Shown: one piece after another, positions 37,348-46,261 of the stretch
Numbering within the stretch: position 1 is the first letter of the stretch
Layout of the letters: every line of letters starts with the position of its first letter
Source: Methanothrix soehngenii GP6
GTDB taxonomy: Archaea > Halobacteriota > Methanosarcinia > Methanotrichales > Methanotrichaceae
DNA length: 64,000 bases
Assembly: GCF_000204415.1 (NCBI RefSeq)
Contig: NC_015416.1
Location: 2,728,001 to 2,792,000, forward strand
Reading direction: 5' to 3'
Notes under the pieces: generated by a model
The model's input: only the letters and a program-made list of their open reading frames with translations
Databases searched by the model: none
What the model was told of the DNA's origin: nothing
Position numbers and translations under genes: made by a program

Positions 37348-37953
37348 ATGATCTCTAAAGTTTACATTTCCTACGATCCGGATGATGAAGACCTGGCTCT
37401 GCGGCTCTCGCTAGCGCTGGGGCGGGTGGGCCTGGAAAGCTATGTCGCCCTGTACAATCAATCGCCTGCTATCTCTCTTGCCGATAGGGTGTCCTTTGCC
37501 ATAAGAAACTCCGAGTGCCTGGTGGCTCTGGCAACCCGGAAGGGAAGTCGTTCTCCAGCCCTCTGCCAGGAGATAGGTCTGGCCAGGGGCATTGACCAAC
37601 TGATCATTCCCCTGCAAGAGGAGGGCGCTCAGCTTCCTTTTCTGATCGATCAATTGCGAGCTTTACCCTTCAGAAGGGAGAGCTTTGCCGATGCCATAGG
37701 CATCTTGATCAAAAGCATCCGGGAGTTGAGCCGTCTGGAGTGGCTTCGGGTGGTCTGCCCCCAATGTGGAGAGGAGATGACCCAGTATCTGACCGACCAG
37801 GATGAGGTGGACTCTGCCCAGGAAAAGGGAATCTTCCTGGAGACGATCTGCAGCTACTGTCAGAACACAATCCTGCTCGACCCGCGGACATTCGAACCTC
37901 TGCCTGGGGAGCAAGAATCGCTGAAACCCCAGAAGTTCATAGAAAATTTTTGA
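37348..37953 (+). CDS. TIR-domain protein with C-terminal zinc ribbon
   Basis: 201 residues, 7 bases after fdhA. Residues 1-120 read as a TIR domain: VYISYDPDDEDLALRLSLAL, then SFAIRNSECLVALATRKGSRSPALCQEIGLARG and IIPLQ. Glu75 occupies the position of the TIR catalytic glutamate. A zinc ribbon follows (C137, C140, C168, C171). TIR enzymes usually hydrolyse NAD or signal in defence. Finding one between fdhA and hdrA in the same direction is unusual. It could sense or consume a nucleotide, or be a non-enzymatic scaffold. Role unknown. Confidence 0.75.
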   Translation: MISKVYISYDPDDEDLALRLSLALGRVGLESYVALYNQSPAISLADRVSFAIRNSECLVALATRKGSRSPALCQEIGLARGIDQLIIPLQEEGAQLPFLIDQLRALPFRRESFADAIGILIKSIRELSRLEWLRVVCPQCGEEMTQYLTDQDEVDSAQEKGIFLETICSYCQNTILLDPRTFEPLPGEQESLKPQKFIENF

Positions 37954-38017
37954 CAAATGGCTTTTTTTCCCTTGCATAGGTTTAAGTGAATTAAGGAGAT
38001 CATACTACCTGAAGTCC

Positions 38018-40453
38018 ATGCCCATTGGTGTTTATGTATGTCATTGCGGCCTGAATATCGCCGGCGTCTTGGATATTGAAGAGCTGAAGAGCTTCGCCGA
38101 GAAGCTGCCTGATGTGGCCGTGGCCAGAGATCTGCAGTTCTCCTGCTCGGATATTGGGCAGGAGCAGATTCAAAAGGATATTGCTGAATATAAGCTAGAT
38201 AGGATCGTGGTGGCCGCCTGCTCGCCCAGACTGCATGAGCCCACATTTCGCCGGGCCATTGCCAAGGCCGGGCTGAACCCCTATATGCTGGAGATGGCCA
38301 ACATCCGGGAGCATTGCTCCTGGGTGCACATGGACCTGCCAGCCATGGCCACGGAGAAGGCCAAGGACCTGATATCAATGGCCGTGGCCAAGGCCGCCCT
38401 CCTGCAGCCCTTAGAGCAGGAGCAGATACCGGTTAACAAGGATGTGATGGTAGTAGGAGGAGGCGTGGCCGGGATCGCTGCCGCCCTGGACCTGGCGGAT
38501 GCGGGCTTTCATGTGTTTTTGGTGGAACGCCGGCCGACCATCGGCGGTTACATGGCCCTGCTCACAGACGTCTTTCCCACCAACGACTGCTCCATCTGCG
38601 TTCTGGGCCCCAAGATGTCCGAGGTCTTCAACCATCCCAATATCACCCTCTACACCTATTCCGAGGTCCTGGGGGTGGAGGGCAGCGTGGGCAACTTCAC
38701 AGTATCTGGAGTTCACCGGGCACGCTATGTGGACCCGGTCCTCTGCAAAGGCTGCATAAACGAATGCGCAGACGTCTGTCCAGTGGAGGTGCCCAATGAG
38801 TACGACTTTGGCATCGGCAAGAGAAAAGCCATCTATGTGCCCTATCCACAGGCCGTTCCTCTGTCGGCATGCGTAGACCCCAAGGCATGCATCGGCTGCG
38901 GCCGGTGTGTGGAGTCCTGCCCCACCCAGGCGGTCAAGCTGGATCAGGTTGTCGAGCACTTCACGATCAATGTGGGGGCCATAATCGTGGCCACTGGATG
39001 GCAGCCCTTTGACGCTGCCCGGAAGGAGGAGTACGGCTTTGGCAGGCTCAGGGATGTCGTCACCACTCTGCAGATGGAGAGGATGCTCAATGCCTCCGGC
39101 CCGACCAAGGGCGAGGTTGTCCGGCCGAGCACGGGCCAGGTCGCCCAGTCCATAGCTTTCTTGCAGTGTGTCGGCTCCAGAGATGCCACAGTCGGCAACA
39201 TATATTGCTCTCGGATCTGCTGCATGGCCTCGCTGAAGAATGCCCAGCTGATCGCTGAGAAGTACCCCGGCTCGGATATCACCATCTATTATATCGATAT
39301 CAGAGCATGCGGAGAAGGTTATGAGGAGTTCTATGTGCGGGCTCAGATGCTGGGGATAAACTTCGTTCGCGCCCGCGTATCCAGCATCGAGGAGGTTGAT
39401 GGCGATATCTATCTCCGCTTTGAGGACACCCAGACTGGAGAGATAAAGAGGGTCCGGCACGATATCGCTGTCCTATCCGTGGGCCTGGAGCCGGATAAGA
39501 GCGCGGACGTCCTGGGCAACCTTCTCGGCCTCTCCCGCAGGCCGGACAGGTTCTTTGAGATCGCTCACCCCAAGATGAGGCCGGTAGAGGCTCATATCGA
39601 TGGGGTGTTCATCGCCGGGTGCGCCTCCGGGCCCAAGGAGATCCCCATATCCATCGCTCAGGGCAGTGCTGCCGCCGCCAAGGCCATAAGGCTATTGCAG
39701 AAGGGATTCTTGGATCTGGAGCCCACATCAGCCTATGTGGATCCCGATCTGTGCATCAAGTGCAAGCTGTGCGTCGATGTCTGCCCTCAGAAGGCCATCT
39801 CTGTGAAGAGCCCGGCTTATGTGGACGAGGCAGCCTGCAAAGGCTGTGGGTCGTGTGCTGCCGCCTGTCCAGTGGATGCCATCAAGATGCGCCTGTTCTC
39901 AGATGAGCAGATCCTGGCCCAGATCAGAGCGGCGACCGAGGTGAAGAAGGAGTTTCCCCTTATCATCGCATTTTTGTGCAACTGGTGCAGCTACGGTGCC
40001 GCCGATCTCGCCGGTACCTCTCGCATTCAGTATCCCACCAATGCCCGCAACATCCGGGTGATGTGTTCGGCGCGGGTGGATCCCAGCTTCGTCCTGGAGG
40101 CCTTACGGCGAGGGGCGGATGGAGTGCTCATCGCCGGCTGCCGCATAGGCGAATGCCATTACCATGATGGGAACTACCAGGCTCTGCAGAGGGTGAATGT
40201 ATTGAAGGGTGTCCTGGAGAAGATCGGCATAAATCCGGGGAGGGTCAAGATCGTCTGGTGTGCGGCCAGCGAGGGCGAGATCTATGCTCAGGATCTGAGG
40301 GAGTTCATCGGGGAGCTGAAGGCCATCGGCCCCATAGGAACTGAGCTGGATAAGAGGAGAAAAGGGCCTGGAGAGGATGCCACAAAGGAAGCAGAGATAC
40401 AATCGGAAAGCACGATGGCCAAGGGAGGTGAGGGGCAGCATGATGGAGATTGA
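38018..40453 (+). CDS. hdrA: Heterodisulfide reductase subunit A fused to MvhD-like domain
   Basis: 811 residues. Thioredoxin-reductase-like FAD domain with VVGGGVAGIAAALDL near residue 145 and VERRPTIGGYM. Ferredoxin motifs: CKGCINECADVCP, CIGCGRCVESCP, CIKCKLCVDVCP, CKGCGSCAAACP. The last ~170 residues (FLCNWCSYGAADLAG, ADGVLIAGCRIGECHY) match MvhD, which passes electrons into HdrA. This is the HdrA2-type fusion known from Methanosarcina. HdrA holds the flavin that splits electrons between ferredoxin and CoM-S-S-CoB. A charged low-complexity tail follows the MvhD part. Confidence 0.93.
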   Translation: MPIGVYVCHCGLNIAGVLDIEELKSFAEKLPDVAVARDLQFSCSDIGQEQIQKDIAEYKLDRIVVAACSPRLHEPTFRRAIAKAGLNPYMLEMANIREHCSWVHMDLPAMATEKAKDLISMAVAKAALLQPLEQEQIPVNKDVMVVGGGVAGIAAALDLADAGFHVFLVERRPTIGGYMALLTDVFPTNDCSICVLGPKMSEVFNHPNITLYTYSEVLGVEGSVGNFTVSGVHRARYVDPVLCKGCINECADVCPVEVPNEYDFGIGKRKAIYVPYPQAVPLSACVDPKACIGCGRCVESCPTQAVKLDQVVEHFTINVGAIIVATGWQPFDAARKEEYGFGRLRDVVTTLQMERMLNASGPTKGEVVRPSTGQVAQSIAFLQCVGSRDATVGNIYCSRICCMASLKNAQLIAEKYPGSDITIYYIDIRACGEGYEEFYVRAQMLGINFVRARVSSIEEVDGDIYLRFEDTQTGEIKRVRHDIAVLSVGLEPDKSADVLGNLLGLSRRPDRFFEIAHPKMRPVEAHIDGVFIAGCASGPKEIPISIAQGSAAAAKAIRLLQKGFLDLEPTSAYVDPDLCIKCKLCVDVCPQKAISVKSPAYVDEAACKGCGSCAAACPVDAIKMRLFSDEQILAQIRAATEVKKEFPLIIAFLCNWCSYGAADLAGTSRIQYPTNARNIRVMCSARVDPSFVLEALRRGADGVLIAGCRIGECHYHDGNYQALQRVNVLKGVLEKIGINPGRVKIVWCAASEGEIYAQDLREFIGELKAIGPIGTELDKRRKGPGEDATKEAEIQSESTMAKGGEGQHDGD

Positions 40454-40772
40454 GAAGGACATGGAGGTGGAAGGATCCCATATCCTGGCCAAGCAGAGGA
40501 CCAAGGATAGCGAGAAGATCCTGGATTACGATTATAAGAAATGCGCCGGCTGCTCCATTTGCGTTGCCATCTGCCCCAAAAAAGCCTTGCAGGAGGGGCC
40601 GCTGAAGGAGATCGCCAAAGGCCTGGATGCGCCGCCTGTGTTGATAGACCAGGATCTTTGCGTATTCTGTGGGATGTGCGTGAACTTCTGTCCGATGAAG
40701 GCCTTCGAAATGAGAGTTGTGGAGAAAAAGGCTGAGCCAGAGGCGGCAGAGGCTGCCGAAGCAAAAGCATGA
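40440..40772 (+). CDS. 2x[4Fe-4S] ferredoxin
   Basis: 110 residues from ATG 40440 (GGAGGTGA upstream). An earlier in-frame ATG at 40377 lies inside hdrA and is less likely. Two cluster motifs, CAGCSICVAICP and CVFCGMCVNFCP, then an acidic-alanine tail (EPEAAEAAEA). It overlaps the hdrA end by 14 bases and the next gene by 4. Likely carries electrons to or from the HdrA complex. Confidence 0.9.
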   Translation: MMEIEKDMEVEGSHILAKQRTKDSEKILDYDYKKCAGCSICVAICPKKALQEGPLKEIAKGLDAPPVLIDQDLCVFCGMCVNFCPMKAFEMRVVEKKAEPEAAEAAEAKA

Positions 40773-41875
40773 CTGAAAATGTGTGTGAGACAACAGAAAA
40801 GGCAATGCCAAAGCCGGTCGACTTCAGAGAGAGGGAGGAGTATCCCAGGCTCATGGCCGAGGCGAAGCCAAATGAGAAGTGTCTGCCCTGCCTGCTCTGC
40901 GAGCCCGTCTGCCCGACGGAAGCGATCAAGGTGACCTTTGACAAGACTCGGGAGGATTTTGGACCCCTTCGGGAGGGGATTGAAGGGAAGATCTCCATAG
41001 ATCAGGAGAAGTGCAACCTCTGCGGACGGTGCGCCAGGTTCTGCAAGGCCTTCCTTCTGGTCGATAAAGTGGAAAAGGATCGGGATCCCCGCGATCTGGT
41101 GCCTTATGAGCAGCTGCTGATAGACGAGGATCTTTGCGACTACTGCGGGCTGTGCGTCCCCCTCTGTCCGGAGGAGGCGATCGCTGTCGAGGGCGAGCCT
41201 CTAAAGCTTGATGAGGAGCCGAAGATCGAGGGGAAGATAAAGGTCGATGAGAGCCTATGTATTGGCTGCGGCAGGTGCGCTCTGGTCTGCCCCTATGAGG
41301 GCATGGACATATCCAAGCCCTTCCAGGGGGAGATCAAGATGGTGGAGAAGAACCTCGTTCGATGCGATCCCCTGGGCTGTCTGGCCTGCTTCAACGTCTG
41401 CCCTGCCAAGTGCTGGTATGTGGACGAGCGGGGCAAAGCCGCTCCGGTGGAAGATCAGTGCATCCTATGCGGGGCCTGCGAGAAGGCCTGTCCCGTCTCG
41501 GCCATTGATGTGCAGAGGACTGAGGTCAGCCATACGGAGGTAAAGGAGACCCCCTGGGCAGAGGAGTGGAAGGAGGCGATTCGTACCATATTGACCGGCG
41601 AGCGGAAGATACCGGATGTGAGCGGCGCTGTGGTCCCGCCCAAGATCGATAGGACGCCCCTGCCCGCTCCGGAGGCGCCGAAGGTGGATCCCGAGCTTCT
41701 GAAGATGGTGGATGAAGCCTTAAAGCCGCTGGTGCCAATGCTGGCCAAGCCCAAGATCCGCCAGATCATGGAGAACGAGCCGCCGGATAAGGCGAGCCAG
41801 AAGATTGTAGAGAGGCTCCACGAGGCTGAAAGGAAGAGAAAGAAGGCAAGAGAAGAGAACGCGGGGGCAGTGTAA
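40769..41875 (+). CDS. Polyferredoxin
   Basis: 368 residues with six or so [4Fe-4S] motifs: CLPCLLCEPVCP, CNLCGRCARFC, CDYCGLCVPLCP, CIGCGRCALVCP, a variant CDPLGCLACFNVCP, and CILCGACEKACP. A C-terminal helical region without cysteines follows (about 265-368, ending RKRKKAREENAG). It resembles polyferredoxins beside Hdr or formylmethanofuran dehydrogenase. It probably wires FdhA or another donor to HdrABC. Shares one base with hdrC. Confidence 0.9.
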   Translation: MTENVCETTEKAMPKPVDFREREEYPRLMAEAKPNEKCLPCLLCEPVCPTEAIKVTFDKTREDFGPLREGIEGKISIDQEKCNLCGRCARFCKAFLLVDKVEKDRDPRDLVPYEQLLIDEDLCDYCGLCVPLCPEEAIAVEGEPLKLDEEPKIEGKIKVDESLCIGCGRCALVCPYEGMDISKPFQGEIKMVEKNLVRCDPLGCLACFNVCPAKCWYVDERGKAAPVEDQCILCGACEKACPVSAIDVQRTEVSHTEVKETPWAEEWKEAIRTILTGERKIPDVSGAVVPPKIDRTPLPAPEAPKVDPELLKMVDEALKPLVPMLAKPKIRQIMENEPPDKASQKIVERLHEAERKRKKAREENAGAV

Positions 41876-42405
41876 TGGCCACGGCAATAGAAGAGGATTT
41901 CAAGAACGAGGTATTAAGGCTGGCAGGAGAGGAGGTAAGGACCTGCATTCAGTGCGGCACCTGCTCGGCCAGCTGCCCCACGGCTCATCTTATGAAACCG
42001 AGCATAAGAAGATTGGTCAAGCTCTGTCTGGAGGGCAGACGGGAGGAGGCCCTGCACAATGAGACTCTGTGGCTGTGCACATCCTGCCTATTGTGCACTG
42101 TGCGTTGTCCCCGGGGAATAAGGCCGAAGATGGTCGTGTCCGCTCTGAAGGAGCTGGCGGACAGGGAGAAGATAGAAAGCCCTGGAAAGAACTACGACCA
42201 CCTCTTCAATAAGCAGATCGAGGAATACGGTCGGATAAGCGAGCTTCCTCTCATCGGCGAGTTCTTGCTCTTCTATCCCCAAGGGACTGTTCAGTCCATG
42301 AAGGTGGGCCTGGAGCTTCTCCCCCGGGGCAAGATAACCCTGGAAAGAGAGCAGGTTATGGGAAAGGATGAGGTCAAGAGGATTATGGAGGAGCTGGGCA
42401 AATGA
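41875..42405 (+). CDS. hdrC: Heterodisulfide reductase subunit C
   Basis: 176 residues with the two HdrC [4Fe-4S] motifs CIQCGTCSASCP and CTSCLLCTVRCP. The protein relays electrons from HdrA to the HdrB active site. Its end overlaps hdrB by 4 bases (ATGA). Soluble, without transmembrane segments, so this is the cytoplasmic HdrABC type and not membrane HdrDE. Confidence 0.92.
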   Translation: MATAIEEDFKNEVLRLAGEEVRTCIQCGTCSASCPTAHLMKPSIRRLVKLCLEGRREEALHNETLWLCTSCLLCTVRCPRGIRPKMVVSALKELADREKIESPGKNYDHLFNKQIEEYGRISELPLIGEFLLFYPQGTVQSMKVGLELLPRGKITLEREQVMGKDEVKRIMEELGK

Positions 42406-43247
42406 AGCTGGCTTACTATCCGGGTTGCGTTTCTCTCTCCACGGGAAAGGAGATGGACAGGTCCACCAGAGCGGTCTTTTCGAGCCTTGAAATCGAGCTG
42501 GAGGAGCTGGAGGATTGGAACTGCTGCGGGGCAACTCACGTCTCCAATGAGATGGTGGCCACGGGGCTTGCTGCCCGGAACATGTCCCAGACCGAGCTGG
42601 ATATCGTGACCTCCTGCTCCATCTGCTACAGCAACCTCAGGGCGGCTGCCATGAAGCTGGAGGATGTGGAGATCAGAGCCAAAGTGAATGCCGTCCTGGA
42701 AAAGGAGTACAAAGGGGCGAAGATTCGGCACGCTCTGGATGTGATCCTCGAGGTTCTGGAGAAAGATGACCAGGGGATTGTGGTTCCTTTAAAGGAGCTG
42801 AAGGTGGCTGCTTATTATGGCTGCCTCCTCTCACGCCCTCCTGGGGTGTACAGCCCGGAGTATCCCGTTGTCCTGGAGAAGCTGATCCGGATTCTGCAGG
42901 CGGACGCTGTTGACTTCCGGCGGAAGACCTTCTGCTGTGGCGGGCCGATATTCATGCCCAAGGAGGAGGCTGCCAATGAGACCGCCTATCGAATCCTGAA
43001 AGACGCCAAGGAGGCGGGAGCGGAGGTCATCATCACCGTCTGCCCTCTGTGCCAGTTCATGCTGGATACCAAGCAGAGGTCGGTGGAACAGAGGTATGGT
43101 GAGGAGATAGGGATTCCAGTTCTCTATGTGACCCAGCTGGTGGGCATCGCATTGGGCCTGGGGCCGGACGACCTGGGAATGGATATGAATTCCGTATCGC
43201 CTATGCCGATGATGGAGCGGATATACCAGAGGATGGCGGAGCAGTAG
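42402..43247 (+). CDS. hdrB: Heterodisulfide reductase subunit B
   Basis: 281 residues with the two cysteine-rich CCG domains: C9 with NCCGATH and CSICY, then YGC with FCCGGP and CPLCQ. These hold the two non-cubane [4Fe-4S] clusters that cleave CoM-S-S-CoB. Last gene of the operon; a hairpin follows 9 bases after the stop. Confidence 0.93.
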   Translation: MKLAYYPGCVSLSTGKEMDRSTRAVFSSLEIELEELEDWNCCGATHVSNEMVATGLAARNMSQTELDIVTSCSICYSNLRAAAMKLEDVEIRAKVNAVLEKEYKGAKIRHALDVILEVLEKDDQGIVVPLKELKVAAYYGCLLSRPPGVYSPEYPVVLEKLIRILQADAVDFRRKTFCCGGPIFMPKEEAANETAYRILKDAKEAGAEVIITVCPLCQFMLDTKQRSVEQRYGEEIGIPVLYVTQLVGIALGLGPDDLGMDMNSVSPMPMMERIYQRMAEQ

Positions 43248-43255
43248 AGGAGAAA

Positions 43256-43271
43256 TGGCAGGAGTCTGCCA
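43256..43271 (+). terminator. Hairpin after hdrB
   Basis: TGGCAG and CTGCCA pair around a GAGT loop, followed by a moderately T-rich stretch (TTGCTTTTATTCT). Placement 9 bases after hdrB suits a terminator. Confidence 0.4.
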
Positions 43272-43377
43272 CCTGGCTTGCTTTTATTCTATGAGGCAAT
43301 ATTTTCTTCGGCTCTTCGCTTAATTATGTGGGTCAGGCGCGGCTGAGAACAGCCATCTGTTCCTATGCGCCTCTGTG

Positions 43378-43642
43378 GTTTGATTGGATTGCAGATAACG
43401 GATTTTAGCCATATAGAGCACAAAGATCATAAAGGCCTCGCAAAGGTAATCCAGTTCTTGATAGCCCAATAATCCTTGGTGCGGTCTTTGTGTCCTTTGT
43501 GTGCTTTGTGGTTTATGGCTCTTTGCTGAATTATTTGGGTGAGGTACGGCAGCGGTTATAGTCTCTGTTCCTCTGTGGTTGGGTCAGAGCATAGCGGTTC
43601 ACCACAGGGGCAAAAGGATACAGAGAATTTGCGATTCAAGTT
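43378..43642 (-). repeat. Dispersed non-coding repeat, inverted copy 3
   Basis: About 265 bp that, read on the minus strand, matches 17185-17452 closely through the CACAAAGC motifs, CCTTTGCGAGGCCTTT and GTGCTCTATATGGC. Fills most of the gap between hdrB and the membrane protein gene. No coding potential. Confidence 0.8.
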
Positions 43643-43720
43643 CATCCATACTACATAGCGAGGAGCCTCTTCTTCTCTCGCTCCAAATATGCGAGGAATG
43701 GGTCTTTTGGCCAATTTCAG

Positions 43721-44230
43721 CTACTCAATGACGGTGCTGAGAAGGAGCAATATATTCCCAAACATAAAGAGCAAAATAGCGAAAGCGCCAATCATCTTCT
43801 TTGGTGTGGATCGAGCGATGAACAGGAGAATGAACATTACTGCCAGGATCGCTAAAGATGCAAGGAGCACTCTGCGTAATGGTATGAGAACAAGTTTTGC
43901 AAAGCCATAGTAGTATGTCATGTAATCCAGCAAGCTGGTCGCGGAATTAGATATGAATTGATAAACAGACAGTGAAATAACCACGAAAAGTAAAGTAAAT
44001 ATAAAACTTCTATTCCATTTTGAATAATTCTTAACTCTTTTAGAAAACCTATTGTATCTTTTTAATAAATGAAGCTCTAAATATTCATTTATTTTATTTA
44101 TTTTATCATTAAAAAGTAAATAATCTGAGGCCAGGAGGAAGCCAGCGAAGAAGTTTGCAATGATCCCTGCCTGCTCCAGAGTTCTAGAATCCAAGCCTGA
44201 TACAGCTAATTGAATATCAATTAATGGCAT
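43721..44230 (-). CDS. Membrane protein of unknown function
   Basis: 169 residues. Hydrophobic helices near 22-40, 75-95, 120-140 and 145-165, with a basic loop (LKRYNRFSKRVKNYSKWNR) between the first two. AT-rich in the middle, unlike its neighbours. No family recognised. The adjacent gap 44231-44427 shows a short minus-strand reading (FGMDVAKNEFTGLKR) without a supporting start, possibly a relic. Confidence 0.5.
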   Translation of the reverse strand: MPLIDIQLAVSGLDSRTLEQAGIIANFFAGFLLASDYLLFNDKINKINEYLELHLLKRYNRFSKRVKNYSKWNRSFIFTLLFVVISLSVYQFISNSATSLLDYMTYYYGFAKLVLIPLRRVLLASLAILAVMFILLFIARSTPKKMIGAFAILLFMFGNILLLLSTVIE

Positions 44231-44427
44231 TTTTTCACTTTGGGCCCCCAGGTGGACTCTATCTATTTAAAGTCGTTGCGGTGGCTTGCGAGATGTCTGA
44301 GAAATCCGTGATGTAATCCTTTTCAATCCTGTGAACTCATTTTTGGCAACGTCCATCCCAAAGTCATTTCGCAGGATTCGCGCCTCTGACATGATCGTGG
44401 CCAGGTCCCGGGCAGGCTGGAGCAGGG

Positions 44428-44982
44428 ATGCGCCATGCAGCGGTTATCTCTCTAGACATATTGCAGGCCACATTGATCGATGCATATAATGCTGTCTTAT
44501 CATATGGACTTTTCAGAGGGTTAAATTTGAGAAAACTGGAATTCCCCGAGCCGTTTAAGCATGATCATCCTCCTGTCCAAGAGCTTAGTGATATAGATCC
44601 TGGCCCATCCAGTCAAGGAGAGAAGTTTGCCGATTGGGTTTACGAGAACTTGGGGTCATGGCGATTCATACTCGCACAATCGATCCTTGTGGCAGTTTGG
44701 GTGCTGCTCAATGCAACTGCCTACATGCAAGCCTGGGATCCTTATCCGTTCATCTTCATGAACTTGATCTTCTCATTGCAGTCTGCCTATACCGCGTCTT
44801 TAATCCTGATGAGCCAAAATCGCCAGGATCGCCTAAAAGCTCACAATGATTATCTTATGAACATTCGCGCAGAGGAAGAGTCCAAGGCAGTCCTTGACAA
44901 TTTTGCCGCTCAGAATAGAGCACTGGAGGAGATCTATCGTGAGCTTCTTGCCTTGAAGAGCAAAATGGAAAATGTTGAATAA
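44428..44982 (+). CDS. DUF1003 membrane protein
   Basis: 184 residues. The core GEKFADWVYENLGSWRFILAQSILVAVWVLLN, then DPYPFIFMNLIFSLQSAYTASLILMSQNRQ, is the DUF1003 signature with two membrane helices and a conserved polar MSQNRQ stretch. The C-terminal 45 residues form a coiled coil. Function of the family is unknown. The start at 44428 is tentative; the first ~50 residues are not part of the domain. Confidence 0.8.
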   Translation: MRHAAVISLDILQATLIDAYNAVLSYGLFRGLNLRKLEFPEPFKHDHPPVQELSDIDPGPSSQGEKFADWVYENLGSWRFILAQSILVAVWVLLNATAYMQAWDPYPFIFMNLIFSLQSAYTASLILMSQNRQDRLKAHNDYLMNIRAEEESKAVLDNFAAQNRALEEIYRELLALKSKMENVE

Positions 44983-45189
44983 TATGCCAGAAGGAATCTT
45001 GAGTGGCCTGCCAACTCCTGGACCTTTGAGGGCCGGATTGAGTTGGGAGCTAATGCTATTACATTTTGAATTGTCTTATAGCAGGAAAGAGAGATTGGAC
45101 TTCGATTTCGATGGAAAATCCCTTTCCTCGCAGCTTACCTGGGCTGGATCTGGAGGTCAATTATGCGATTCGCATTGGAGAAAGTAAAA

Positions 45190-45220
45190 CGGGGGAGATG
45201 GCTGATATCCCCCGGTTTTT
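45190..45220 (+). terminator. Hairpin with T-run downstream of the DUF1003 gene
   Basis: CGGGGGA and the complementary TCCCCCG (with flanking A/T) form a 7-bp stem, followed by GTTTTT. The rest of 44983-45673 has no recognisable gene, only short chance frames. Confidence 0.45.
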
Positions 45221-45673
45221 AGGTGCGTTTTCATGGAAGAGGCACGGAGACAAAAGGGCGTGCTACCAGGAAATTACCCTGTAGACCCAGTTGCTCAGAA
45301 GCGTCCAGATCTTGACAAAACCAGATCCCTTCTCCAGCTTATTCTTATCCTTTGCAGAATATCTTTCCCTATCATTCATCCAAGAGTCCATGTGAGGCTT
45401 TCACATCTCTTTTGAATATAACAATATCGGTGCGCATGATGAAAGGGCCTGATCTGCAACATTAAGATCCAAGATCTCCTGGCATAGGCGGGCTTGGAGA
45501 CGGCATGAACCCATTCAGCAATAAATTAATAGCAGTGCAAAGGAACGCCTTTTCCGGCATTGATATAAAAAGATAATGCCAGATAAAGGTAATATAGCAT
45601 AAGCACGAAGATGTTGGCGGAAGCATTGAACCGTGGCGAGCAGCAATTTAGCAGGAAAATCGCAGAGGATGAA

Positions 45674-46222
45674 ATGAAGTCGCCGGAAAGGATCACCATA
45701 GCACTGGACGAAGAGACAGCTGGCCTGTTCAAGAAGATGAAAGAGGACTCGAACATGTCCCAGAGCGAGCTGATGCGAGAGTCTCTGAAGTTCTTTGGCA
45801 AACATAAGTTGCTCTTTGAATATGCGGAGGACAACAAGGTCTACACCCATGCAGAGATGCTCGCTGCCGGGGAGCATGTCATACTTGATATCGACCACTG
45901 GATAATGTTTCTGAGCTTCATCGAGACGCATCCGGAGAAAGAGAAGTTCTGGAGCCTGCATAAAGAGGTCAGCCGGGCCCATGCCGAGCAGTTCAAGCAC
46001 AAGCTCTTCAATGCCGAGACCATCCTCCGCCGGCTGGAGATCTGCAACCTATTTACCATGAATAAGACCGGCAAGAACGAGTTCACTCTGATCTTCGGAT
46101 CGGATGCCCCCAAGAAGTTCGTCCTTAAGGAATTAGAGGAGATCTTCGATGGCATGGGCTTTTTGGTGGAGATCAAAGAGGACTTCTCCAAGCTCAGGAT
46201 CAAAGTAATTCATGATCTATAA
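45674..46222 (+). CDS. Ribbon-helix-helix DNA-binding protein
   Basis: 182 residues from ATG 45674, favoured over 45611 by the AGAGGATGA site just upstream. The first ~45 residues are a CopG/Arc-type fold: ERITIALDEETAGLFKKMKEDSNMSQSELMRESLKFF. The rest (about 50-182) is an alpha/beta region with no family I recognise (EHVILDIDHWIMFLSFIE, FTLIFGSDAPKKFVLKEL). Probably a transcription regulator with a sensor domain. Confidence 0.75.
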   Translation: MKSPERITIALDEETAGLFKKMKEDSNMSQSELMRESLKFFGKHKLLFEYAEDNKVYTHAEMLAAGEHVILDIDHWIMFLSFIETHPEKEKFWSLHKEVSRAHAEQFKHKLFNAETILRRLEICNLFTMNKTGKNEFTLIFGSDAPKKFVLKELEEIFDGMGFLVEIKEDFSKLRIKVIHDL

Positions 46223-46261
46223 GAAAAATTAATCCCCTAGAAGGATCATACCCCCGCGAAG

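Noticed and set aside
38411-39460. 349-codon minus-strand frame inside hdrA
   Set aside because: Antisense shadow of a well-conserved enzyme.
44278-44400. Minus-strand stretch reading FGMDVAKNEFTGLKR
   Set aside because: Short, no convincing start or family; kept only as a possible relic.
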